Source: Alistipes excrementigallinarum (GTDB lineage Bacteria; Bacteroidota; Bacteroidia; Bacteroidales; Rikenellaceae). From it: a stretch of 64,000 bases of DNA. Below are positions 16,943 through 24,059 of the stretch, in pieces. Each line of letters starts with the position of its first letter. The first letter of the stretch is position 1. The stretch is taken from assembly GCA_019112825.1 (NCBI GenBank), contig DXIP01000009.1, positions 62,001-126,000 of the forward strand. Reading direction: 5' to 3'. The notes under the pieces are model-generated. The model was not told the DNA's origin, did no database searches, and saw nothing but the letters and a program-made list of their open reading frames with translations. The position numbers and the translations under genes were made by a program.

Positions 16943-18163
16943 ATGAAAATCCGAACCGGCAAAGGGCCCATTCCGCTCTCGGCGCTGCTTGCCATCTGGT
17001 CCGTCTCGGCCGTCGCCTCGCTGCCGGGGCTGGCCGTCTCCCCCATTCTGGGCGACATGAACCGCATCTTTCCCCATGCCACCGACCTCGAGATTCAGAT
17101 GCTCACGTCGCTTCCGTCGCTGCTCGTCATCCCCTTCGTGCTGCTGTCGGGTAAAATTTCCGAACGGCGCAACAAGTTCACGCTCCTGGCCACTGGGCTT
17201 GCGCTCTTCTTCCTGAGCGGCGTGGCCTGCCTCTTTGCAGGGAGCATGACCGAGCTGATTGTCATCAGTTCGCTCCTGGGCGTGGGTGCCGGCATGGTGA
17301 TTCCCCTCTCGACGGGACTTGTGGTCGACTACTTCACGGGCGACTACCGCGTCCGGCAGTTGGGTTACAGCTCGGCCATCAACAACCTGACGCTCGTGCT
17401 GGCCACGGCGCTGGCCGGCTATCTGGCCAACATCGAGTGGCACCTCCCCTTTCTGGTCTATACGCTGCCGGGCATCTCCTTTGCGGCCGTCTTTCTACTG
17501 CGCCGCACGCCGGCGGCAGCCGAGCCGCCGCAGAGCGACCAGCTCAAGCACACCTCCATCGATTGGCGCAAGCTGGCCGGGGTGATGGCGCTCTACTTCG
17601 CCATCACCTTCCTGGTGCTTACGGTGACCTACTACGTCTCGTTTCTGGTCGAGGCCCGCGGGCTGAAGGATTCGCTCTCGGGAGTGCTCATCTCGTTGTT
17701 CTTTCTGGCCATCATGCTGCCCGGATTCCTGCTCAGACGGACCATCCAGCTGCTTCGGCAGCGGGTCAACGTCGTGTCGCTGCTGCTTATTGCCGTCGGT
17801 CTGGCCTGTATCGGCAGCTTCGGCAGCCGGGCGATGCTCGTGACGGGCTGCCTGCTTGCCGGTTTCGGCTATGGGGTGATGCAGCCGCTCATCTACGACA
17901 AGGCGGCCATCGTCGGACCGCCCCGCACCTCGACGCTCGCCTTGTCGCTCGTCATGGCGATGAACTACCTGGCCGTCGTGCTCTGCCCCTTCGTGATGGA
18001 CCCCCTGGAGCACCTCTTCGGGCTCGTGCATCTGGGCGGAGAGCGCTTTCCCTTCCTCTTTAGTGCCGTCGTGGCGGCGCTGCTTGCCGGTGCGGCATGG
18101 CGGTGGCGCGACAGCTTCGCCCTCGGCCTCGACAGCTCCTACTACGCAAAAAGGCAGCCCTGA
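16943..18163 (+). CDS. MFS transporter
   Basis: The 406-residue protein has about twelve hydrophobic helices in the major facilitator pattern. A loop-2/3 basic signature appears as GKISERRNKF, LLGVGAGMVIPLSTGLVVDY forms helix 4, and a charged central loop (about 195-215) separates the halves. The substrate cannot be assigned; small-molecule or drug efflux is most common for this group. The start is taken at 16943 (MKIRTGKG); a longer frame from 16913 would begin only ten bases after the preceding terminator tail. No partner gene is adjacent. Confidence 0.85.
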   Translation: MKIRTGKGPIPLSALLAIWSVSAVASLPGLAVSPILGDMNRIFPHATDLEIQMLTSLPSLLVIPFVLLSGKISERRNKFTLLATGLALFFLSGVACLFAGSMTELIVISSLLGVGAGMVIPLSTGLVVDYFTGDYRVRQLGYSSAINNLTLVLATALAGYLANIEWHLPFLVYTLPGISFAAVFLLRRTPAAAEPPQSDQLKHTSIDWRKLAGVMALYFAITFLVLTVTYYVSFLVEARGLKDSLSGVLISLFFLAIMLPGFLLRRTIQLLRQRVNVVSLLLIAVGLACIGSFGSRAMLVTGCLLAGFGYGVMQPLIYDKAAIVGPPRTSTLALSLVMAMNYLAVVLCPFVMDPLEHLFGLVHLGGERFPFLFSAVVAALLAGAAWRWRDSFALGLDSSYYAKRQP

Positions 18164-18188
18164 GCCGTCTGTCGCACAACGGAGACAA

Positions 18189-18223
18189 GGGGGCGGGAAT
18201 CCACAACCGGGATTCCCGCCCCC
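18189..18223. terminator. Hairpin between convergent MFS and hom genes
   Basis: A 14-bp perfect stem (18189-18202 with 18210-18223) and seven-base loop in the gap between two convergent genes. Neither side has a strong T run (the minus side continues TTGTCT), so termination may be weak or Rho-assisted. Confidence 0.55.
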
Positions 18224-18275
18224 CTCGTCCGTTTCAGAGCCGTGAGGTGTCCGCCCCACGCTGGCCCCGCAGGGG

Positions 18276-19475
18276 TCAGTTGTTCTGGAAGAAGAGCGGA
18301 ATGTTGGCCATGAAGACATCGTGGCCGTTGAGCTGCTCGCGCTTGCGGAGCAGCTCGGCGAGCGTGACGTCGCCGATGACGTAGCTGCTCTCGGCGCAGT
18401 AGTACTCCTCGTGAATCTTCTCGAAGTCGAGGATATGCGGGATGTTGGTCTCCGAATAGCGGACGTAGATGCGCAGCGGGATGTCGGTCGTGTATTCGGG
18501 CAGCTGGAGGTAGTTCTGCTTCTTGTACTCGTAGCGGTAGTCGTGCTGCCGGGCCATGATGTCGCTCAGAATAGACGAGGCGGTCGGAAGGCTTCCCGCC
18601 CCCTTGCCGAACATGAACTGTCGGTCGTAGCACTCGCCGCGGATGACCACGCCGTTGTACTCGTCGTCGACGCTGTAGATGTACTTGTCGGGGGTGACGA
18701 ACTCCGGCATGACGAACATCGTGAAGTGTTCGTCGCTCACCTTGACCACCTGGGCCACCAGCTTGATTTTGACCCCTTTCTCGCGGGCGTAGCGGATGTC
18801 CGACTCGTGAATGGTCGAGATGCCGTAGGTGAAAATCCGCTCCGGGGCGACGTAGACTCCCAGTGCGTGGACCGTGATGATGACCAGCTTGAAGAGCGAG
18901 TCGTAGCCCTCGATGTCGAACGAGGGGTCGCTCTCGGCGAAGCCGAGCTCCTGGGCCTGCGCCAGCGCGTGGGCGTAGGTGTCGCTGTGGTCGAAGACGC
19001 GCGAGAGGATGTAGTTCGACGAGCCGTTGAGAATGCCCTTCACCTCGAGCAGCAGGTCGTTGTCGTAGTACTCCTCGAGGTTGCGGATGACGGGAATCGA
19101 GCCGCACGACGAGGCGTCGTAGAGCAGCGCGACGTGGTGCGTCTTCTGGATTTCGATGAGCTCGGGCAGGTGGTGCGCCAGCATCGTCTTGTTGCCCGAG
19201 ACGACGGGAATCCTCTTCAGCAGCGCCGACTTGACGATGTCGTAGGCAGCCGCCGGGTCGTCAATCACCTCGACGATGAGGTTGATGTCGGGGTTGGAGA
19301 GAATCTCGTCGGGCGAGTCGGTGAACCAGGAGCGCTCGATTGAGCGCGGCTTGTCGAGCGAGCGGACGCAGATTTTGACAATCTCGGCATTGGCGTTCTT
19401 CGCCTTGCGGACCACCTCGTAGATGCCCTGTCCGACCACGCCGAAGCCGAAGAGTCCGATGTTGATTTTTTTCAT
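18276..19475 (-). CDS. hom: Homoserine dehydrogenase
   Basis: The 399-residue enzyme reduces aspartate semialdehyde to homoserine, the branch point to Met and Thr. The N-terminal dinucleotide motif GLFGFGVVGQG (8-18), VVSGNKTMLA and the catalytic-domain blocks GILNGSSNYIL, ESDPSFDIEGYDSLFKL and FGKGAGSLPTASS are all present. It is a stand-alone enzyme, unlike the ThrA fusion with aspartokinase. It is the last gene of the metY-metX-hom operon, 12 nt after metX. The operon thus supplies homoserine, acetylates it and sulfhydrylates it, and should respond to the methionine-rich leader upstream. Confidence 0.95.
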   Translation of the reverse strand: MKKINIGLFGFGVVGQGIYEVVRKAKNANAEIVKICVRSLDKPRSIERSWFTDSPDEILSNPDINLIVEVIDDPAAAYDIVKSALLKRIPVVSGNKTMLAHHLPELIEIQKTHHVALLYDASSCGSIPVIRNLEEYYDNDLLLEVKGILNGSSNYILSRVFDHSDTYAHALAQAQELGFAESDPSFDIEGYDSLFKLVIITVHALGVYVAPERIFTYGISTIHESDIRYAREKGVKIKLVAQVVKVSDEHFTMFVMPEFVTPDKYIYSVDDEYNGVVIRGECYDRQFMFGKGAGSLPTASSILSDIMARQHDYRYEYKKQNYLQLPEYTTDIPLRIYVRYSETNIPHILDFEKIHEEYYCAESSYVIGDVTLAELLRKREQLNGHDVFMANIPLFFQNN

Positions 19476-19487
19476 ATCGTTCTGTTT

Positions 19488-20501
19488 TTAATTGTTTACA
19501 AATGGATAGAGCAGCGCGTTGAGCTGTTCGTGCTCGACCAGAAAGCCGTCGTGGCCGAACTCCGAGACGATTTCGCCGTAGCGGCTGCAGGGTATCCGGT
19601 CGGCCAACCAGTGCATCTCGGCGGGCGTGAATACGAGGTCGGTCGTGATGCCGACCACCAGCGTCCGGGCCTTGATGCGCGCAAGGGCGGCCTCTACCCC
19701 GCCCCGTCCGCGCCCCACGTCGTGCGTGTCGAAGGCATTGAGGATGGCGTGGTAGGAGTAGGCGTTGTAGCGGCGGCAGAGCTTTTCGCCCTGATAGCGC
19801 TGGTAGGTCGAGGCGCGGTGCGGCAGGGTCGTCCCGTCGGGGTCCTGCTGCGTGCGGTTGTAGCCGCTGCCGCCCCGGTAGGTGAGCAGCCCGATGGCGC
19901 GGGCGGCCGCCATGCCCGCCCGTCCGGCATCGTCGCGCGGCTGGCCGAACGTCGGGTCGGCCTCGATGGCCATGCGCTGCGTCTCGTCGATGGCGATGCA
20001 CCACGGCGAGGCCTTGGCCGCTGTGGCTATCAGCGCGAGCCGCTCGATACGCGACGGCTCTTCGACGGCCCACTCCACGGCCTGGAAGCCTCCGACCGAA
20101 CTGCCGATGAGCGCTGCGATGCCTCCGATGCCCAGCGCATCGGCCAGCAGCCGGTGGGCGCGGACCATGTCGCGGATGGTGAAGTTGGGAAACGTGCCGT
20201 AGTAGGGCCGGCCGGTTGCGGGATTTGTGTGGAGCGGCCCCGTCGTACCGTAGTGCGACCCGAGGATGTTGGCGCAGACAATGAAGTGGCGCGACGGGTC
20301 GAGAAAGCGCCCCTGCTCGACCGTGTGGGGCCACCAGTCGGCTACCTCGGAGTTGGCCGTCAGGGCGTGGCAGACCCAGATGACATTGTCCCGCGAGGGA
20401 GAGAGCTGCCCGTAGGTGTGGTAGGCAATCGTCAGCCGGGGGAGCGTTGCGCCCGACTCCAGCGTGAAGGGGGCGTCGTATTCGAAATGCAGGGCTTCCA
20501 T
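19488..20501 (-). CDS. metX: Homoserine O-acetyltransferase MetX
   Basis: The 337-residue alpha/beta hydrolase-fold enzyme transfers acetyl from acetyl-CoA to homoserine. Nucleophile S135 lies in LIGSSVGGFQ. The catalytic Asp (GITTDLVFTP) and His (FGHDGFLVEH) are near the C-terminus. The YGTTGP and NSEVADWW blocks are typical of MetX. The start at 20501 overlaps the metY stop by one base (TGATG), so translation is coupled. A longer open frame continues upstream inside metY but is out of family. Confidence 0.95.
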   Translation of the reverse strand: MEALHFEYDAPFTLESGATLPRLTIAYHTYGQLSPSRDNVIWVCHALTANSEVADWWPHTVEQGRFLDPSRHFIVCANILGSHYGTTGPLHTNPATGRPYYGTFPNFTIRDMVRAHRLLADALGIGGIAALIGSSVGGFQAVEWAVEEPSRIERLALIATAAKASPWCIAIDETQRMAIEADPTFGQPRDDAGRAGMAAARAIGLLTYRGGSGYNRTQQDPDGTTLPHRASTYQRYQGEKLCRRYNAYSYHAILNAFDTHDVGRGRGGVEAALARIKARTLVVGITTDLVFTPAEMHWLADRIPCSRYGEIVSEFGHDGFLVEHEQLNALLYPFVNN

Positions 20502-21784
20502 CAGAGGTGCTTGAGGGCTTCGTTCAAATCTTCGCGGATATCCTCGACGTGTTCGATGCCGAGCGAGAGGCGCAGCAGGTTGGGATAGACGCCCGAGGAG
20601 ACGAGCTCCTGCTCGTTGAGCTGCGCATGGGTGGTCGAGGCGGGATGAATCAGCAGCGTCTTCGTGTCGCCGACGTTGGCCAGATGGCTGATGAGATGGA
20701 GGTTGTCGACGATTTTCGCCGCCTGCGCCGCATTGCCCCGTACACGGAAGGTCAGTACGCCGCCGAAGCCGTTGCGCAGGTATTTGCAAGCAAGCGCGTG
20801 GTATTTGCTGCTCTTGAGTCCCGGGTAGCTCACCTGCTCGACCTTGGGATGGCGCTCCAGCCACGAGGCGATTTCGAGCGCGTTGTCCACGCAGCGCTGC
20901 ACGCGTAGCGAGAGGGTCTCCAGCCCTTGCGTCAGCAGGAAGGCGTTGAAGGGGCTGATGCAGGAGCCGATGTCGCGCAGCCCCTCGCAGCGCGTCCGCA
21001 CGGCGAAGGCCTTCGGTCCGCATTCGCGCCAGAAGTTGTAGCCGTGATACCCCTCCGAGGGCTCGCTCAGCGCCGGGTAGCGGCCGTTGCCCCAGTCGAA
21101 GTTGCCGCCGTCGATGACCACGCCGCCCAGACTCGTGCCGTGGCCCCCTATCCACTTGGTGGCCGAGTGCGTTACGACGTTGGCTCCCCACTCGATGGGC
21201 CGGCAGAGGTAGCCTCCGGCGCCGAAGGTGTTGTCGACCACCAGCGCGATGCCGTGGCGGTGGGCCAGCTCGGCAATCGGCTCGAAATCCGGAATGTTGA
21301 ATTCGGGGTTGCCGATGGTCTCCAGATAGATGGCCTTCGTACGCTGGTCGATGAGCGAGGCGATGCTCTGCAGCGAGTCGCCCGAGGCGAAGCGCACCTC
21401 GACGCCCATGCGTGAGAGCGTATGTTTGAACTGGCTGAAGGTGCCGCCGTAGAGGAACGACGTGCTGACGATGTTGTCGCCCACCTCCGCCAGATTGGCC
21501 AGGGCGAGGTACTGCGCCGCCATGCCCGACGCGGCCGCCACGGCATCGGTTCCCCCCTCGAGTGCGGCCATGCGCCGCTCGAAGACCTCGGTGGTGGGGT
21601 TGCTCAGGCGGGTGTAGATGTGGCCCTCCTCCTTCAGCGCAAAGCGGGCTGCTCCCTGCGCTGCGCTGTCGAAGACGTAGGAGGAGGTCTGGTAGATGGG
21701 CAGGGCGCAGGCTCCCGTCGTCGGGTCGGGCCGTTGGCCGGCGTGCACCTGCAGGGTTTCGAATCGGTAGTTTTGCTTGGACAT
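20501..21784 (-). CDS. metY: O-acetylhomoserine sulfhydrylase MetY
   Basis: The 427-residue PLP enzyme of the Cys/Met-metabolism family forms homocysteine from O-acetylhomoserine and sulfide. PLP lysine K210 lies in VTHSATKWIGGHGTSLGG, with the phosphate-binding YTRLSNPTTEVFE and VVDNTFGAGGYLCRPIEWGA blocks. Length and the GGTFSQFKHT motif favour MetY over MetB or MetC. The start is set at 21784 (MSKQNYRF); an upstream in-frame ATG would lie at the terminator-proximal leader. It is first structural gene of metY-metX-hom, preceded by a methionine leader peptide and terminator. Confidence 0.94.
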   Translation of the reverse strand: MSKQNYRFETLQVHAGQRPDPTTGACALPIYQTSSYVFDSAAQGAARFALKEEGHIYTRLSNPTTEVFERRMAALEGGTDAVAAASGMAAQYLALANLAEVGDNIVSTSFLYGGTFSQFKHTLSRMGVEVRFASGDSLQSIASLIDQRTKAIYLETIGNPEFNIPDFEPIAELAHRHGIALVVDNTFGAGGYLCRPIEWGANVVTHSATKWIGGHGTSLGGVVIDGGNFDWGNGRYPALSEPSEGYHGYNFWRECGPKAFAVRTRCEGLRDIGSCISPFNAFLLTQGLETLSLRVQRCVDNALEIASWLERHPKVEQVSYPGLKSSKYHALACKYLRNGFGGVLTFRVRGNAAQAAKIVDNLHLISHLANVGDTKTLLIHPASTTHAQLNEQELVSSGVYPNLLRLSLGIEHVEDIREDLNEALKHL

Positions 21785-21806
21785 GGCGTGTCGTTTTTGT
21801 GTTTGC

Positions 21807-21837
21807 AAAAAAATATCCGGCCTTTTCGGGGCCGGAT
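21807..21837 (-). terminator. Attenuator terminator upstream of metY
   Basis: On the minus strand an 8-bp perfect GC-rich stem (21837-21830 with 21822-21815), loop CCGAAAA, is followed by AT and seven T (21813-21807), 22 nt before the metY start. It lies between a leader peptide and the operon, the position of an attenuator. The segment 21881-21872 in the leader can pair with 21836-21827 (9 of 10 positions, one G-U) to prevent it from forming. Confidence 0.85.
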
Positions 21838-21866
21838 GTTATCGTTCATATGGATATGCGAACAAC

Positions 21867-21959
21867 CTACCCCCGGCACCGTCGGCGGAACATGCACATC
21901 GAGTGCATCATCATCGAGCGCATTCGGAGTGCGCTGCCGGTCGTAAGGTTCGTACGCAT
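21867..21959 (-). CDS. Methionine-rich leader peptide of metY-metX-hom
   Basis: A 30-codon frame (ATG 21959, stop TAG 21869-21867) encodes a peptide with methionines at 1, 13, 16, 17, 18, 21 and 23 (core RMRSMMMHSMCMF) and cysteines at 22 and 28. It begins about 15 nt after the predicted transcription start and ends 30 nt before the terminator stem. Codons 27-30 pair with the terminator 5' arm. Codons 18-19 and 21-23 form a 6-bp hairpin (21908-21903 with 21897-21892). I infer ribosome-mediated attenuation: stalling on Met codons at low charged tRNA-Met frees 21881-21872 to form the antiterminator; translation to the stop masks it and allows termination. Length, codon bias, position and pairing agree; no family search was possible. 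Confidence 0.85.
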   Translation of the reverse strand: MRTNLTTGSALRMRSMMMHSMCMFRRRCRG

Positions 21960-21980
21960 GGTTTTTCTCTTGTTTGTTGA

Positions 21981-21988
21981 CAAAGATA
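21981..21988 (-). promoter_or_regulatory. Promoter -7 box of the met operon
   Basis: TATCTTTG on the minus strand is an exact TAnnTTTG match, 22 nt upstream of the leader-peptide ATG. A -33 TTG is not evident at the usual spacing. Confidence 0.65.
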
Positions 21989-22053
21989 CTCTTTTTTTGG
22001 TATGATTGTCCACTTCGGAGCACTTTTTTGTCGCGAAGCCCCGAAAAACAATA

Positions 22054-22083
22054 TTCCCGGACGGAATTAATTCCGTCCGGGAA
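22054..22083 (-). terminator. 30-bp perfect palindrome, terminator of the efflux operon
   Basis: 22054-22068 and 22069-22083 are perfect 15-bp complements, forming a hairpin with a TTAA tip. On the minus strand it is followed by a T-rich tail (TATTGTTTTT). It lies 24 nt after the tetR-type gene and so most likely ends the efflux operon transcript; a dimeric operator is the alternative. Confidence 0.75.
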
Positions 22084-22107
22084 CGCTGTGTCCGGTATGT
22101 CGGAGCA

Positions 22108-22683
22108 TCAGCTCCGGTCGATGAGGTCGATGCCCTCCTGCGTGGCGACGCCCCGAAGCAGGGCCCGGCAGATGAGCTGCAGCTCCTCGCGCGATGCCTG
22201 GTTGATGCGCATCTCGTAGAGCGAGCTTACAAGCCTTCCGGCAAAGGCCTCGGCATTGAGGTCCGTGAGGATAAATCCGTCCTGCTGGCAGCTTTCGAGC
22301 ATGGAGGTCAGCTCCTTGTCCCAAACTACGCGGTGTTCGGCATACTGCTCGGCATAGGCGAGCTTCTGCTTCACATCGTTCAGGAAACAGCTGTCCACCA
22401 GGTAGAGGCTGTCGATGTATTCGTTCGTCAGGCGGAAGGTCTTCTGGAGCGACGTGGCGCGCAGCCGTCGGTAGCCCGAGATGCGGCGGCGAATCGAGCG
22501 GCCCATCTCGTCCAGACAGGCGTTGACCAGTTCGTTCTTGTCGGCGAACATGGTGTAGAGCGTCCGTTTCGAGATGCCGAGCGTCTGCGCAATCTCATCC
22601 ACCCGCACGGCACGGATGCCGTTGCGGGAGATGAGTTCCTGCGTCGTGCGGATGATTTCCTCTCTGGTAGCTCCCCGCTTCAT
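22108..22683 (-). CDS. TetR/AcrR-family transcriptional regulator
   Basis: The 191-residue protein has an N-terminal TetR helix-turn-helix (about 8-55: REEIIRTTQELISRNGIRAVRVDEIAQTLGISKRTLYTMFADKNEL as consecutive blocks) and a helical ligand/dimer domain. It is the last gene of the RND efflux operon, 2 nt after the outer-membrane factor, so it is probably an autoregulator or local repressor of the pump. The effector is unknown. Confidence 0.9.
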   Translation of the reverse strand: MKRGATREEIIRTTQELISRNGIRAVRVDEIAQTLGISKRTLYTMFADKNELVNACLDEMGRSIRRRISGYRRLRATSLQKTFRLTNEYIDSLYLVDSCFLNDVKQKLAYAEQYAEHRVVWDKELTSMLESCQQDGFILTDLNAEAFAGRLVSSLYEMRINQASREELQLICRALLRGVATQEGIDLIDRS

Positions 22684-22685
22684 GA

Positions 22686-24056
22686 CTACTCCTCCTCGGT
22701 GAGGTCGCGGCCGCCACCAAGTGCCTGGTAGAGGTTGACAACACCCTGAATCTCATCGAAGCGGTCGGCAATCTGCGAGAGCTGGGCCGACAGCAGCGAC
22801 TGCTGTGCGGTCAGCACCTCGAGATAGGTCGTTGAGCCGTGCTGCATGAGCAGTTCGGTGCTCTCCACGGCGCGGGCCATGGCCTCAATCTGGTTGATGC
22901 GCAGGTCGGTCTTTGCCCGTGCGTTCTGATACTGCGTCAGGGCGTTGTTCACCTCGGCACCGGCGTTGAGCAGCGTCTGCTGGAACGAGAGCTTGGCCTC
23001 CTCCTGCTGTGCCTTCATGATTTTCACCTGGGCGCGGTTGGCTCCGGCGTTGAAAATCGGCTGGAGCAGCGAGCCGGCTGCCGTGAGCAGCAGCTTGCCC
23101 GGGTTGACAATCATGGCACCGGCGCTGTTGGTCCAGCCGGCCGTACCGCTCAGCGTAATCGACGGGTAGAGGGCCGAACGGGCCTGGCTCGTTGCGTAGT
23201 AGGCCTGCATGAGGGCATACTCGGCGCTGCGTACGTCGGGACGGTTCGAGAGCATCTGAACCGGAACGCCGACGACAATCTGCTCGGGAAGCTGCTGTGC
23301 GTCGAGGCTGCCGCGCTCAATCTGCTGCGGGGCGATGCCCAGGATGGAGCAGAGGCTGTTCTCCGTCTGACGAATCGAGGTCTCGATGTCGCGCAGCGAT
23401 GCCACCACGGCGAAGTAGTTGCCCTCGTACTGGGCAACGCCCGCCTCGTTGGTCATGCCGGCAGCCTTCAGCGCGCGCATCGTCTCGACGCTCTGCTCCC
23501 ACTTCATGGCCGTCTCACGCGTCACCTCCTGCTGGCTGTCGAGCATGAGCAGCGTGTAGTAGAGGTTGGCGATGTTGGCGATGAGCTGCGTCTTGACCGC
23601 CTGCTCGTACTGCTGGCTCTGGGCGTAGAGCGCCTTGGCCTTGCGCTTGGCGTTGGTCAGACCGTTGAAGATGTCGATTTGCCAGCTTGCCGTGACGGGG
23701 ATGCTGTAGGTCTTCGTCGTATTCTGGTTGTCGAAGCTGCTGATGCTCCCCTGCGGTGCGAAGTTGAACGACGGCAGGTAGGCCAGGCGTGCCGACTTGA
23801 GCGTCACTTCGGCCTCCTTCACGCGCCACTGTGCCGACTGCAGGTCGGTGTTGTTGGCAAGACCCTCCTCGATGAGGCTCTGCAGGGCCGGGTCGGTGAA
23901 GACCTCCTGCCAGCGGAGATTGCCCAGAGTCATCGTATCGGCGCTCTCCGCGTCGCCGTAGAGTCCGTCGGTCTGGATTTCGGGACGGGTATAGGGCTTG
24001 TAGATGCCGCAGCCGGTCATGGCGACTGCCAGGCAGATGATAACTATCTTTTTCAT
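22686..24056 (-). CDS. RND efflux outer-membrane factor lipoprotein (NodT/TolC family)
   Basis: The 456-residue protein has a lipoprotein signal ending AMTGCG (Cys 16). Two OEP repeats show the long helical and beta-barrel halves: QSLIEEGLANNTDLQSAQW and ARSALYPSITLSGTAGW, then AGANRAQVKIMKAQQEEAKL. Outer-membrane factors form the trimeric exit channel for tripartite pumps. It is third in the operon, 3 nt after the pump gene, and precedes tetR. The product is acylated and placed in the outer membrane. Confidence 0.93.
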   Translation of the reverse strand: MKKIVIICLAVAMTGCGIYKPYTRPEIQTDGLYGDAESADTMTLGNLRWQEVFTDPALQSLIEEGLANNTDLQSAQWRVKEAEVTLKSARLAYLPSFNFAPQGSISSFDNQNTTKTYSIPVTASWQIDIFNGLTNAKRKAKALYAQSQQYEQAVKTQLIANIANLYYTLLMLDSQQEVTRETAMKWEQSVETMRALKAAGMTNEAGVAQYEGNYFAVVASLRDIETSIRQTENSLCSILGIAPQQIERGSLDAQQLPEQIVVGVPVQMLSNRPDVRSAEYALMQAYYATSQARSALYPSITLSGTAGWTNSAGAMIVNPGKLLLTAAGSLLQPIFNAGANRAQVKIMKAQQEEAKLSFQQTLLNAGAEVNNALTQYQNARAKTDLRINQIEAMARAVESTELLMQHGSTTYLEVLTAQQSLLSAQLSQIADRFDEIQGVVNLYQALGGGRDLTEEE

Positions 24057-24059
24057 GTG

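Noticed and set aside
21785..21980. SAM riboswitch upstream of metY
   Set aside because: I could not find the conserved SAM-I or SAM-II core elements. The Met-codon peptide, terminator and matching antiterminator explain the region better.
22054..22083. 30-bp perfect palindrome as a TetR operator
   Set aside because: It lies after the last gene of the operon, far from either promoter of the efflux cluster, and has a T-rich tail on the minus strand, so a terminator is more likely.
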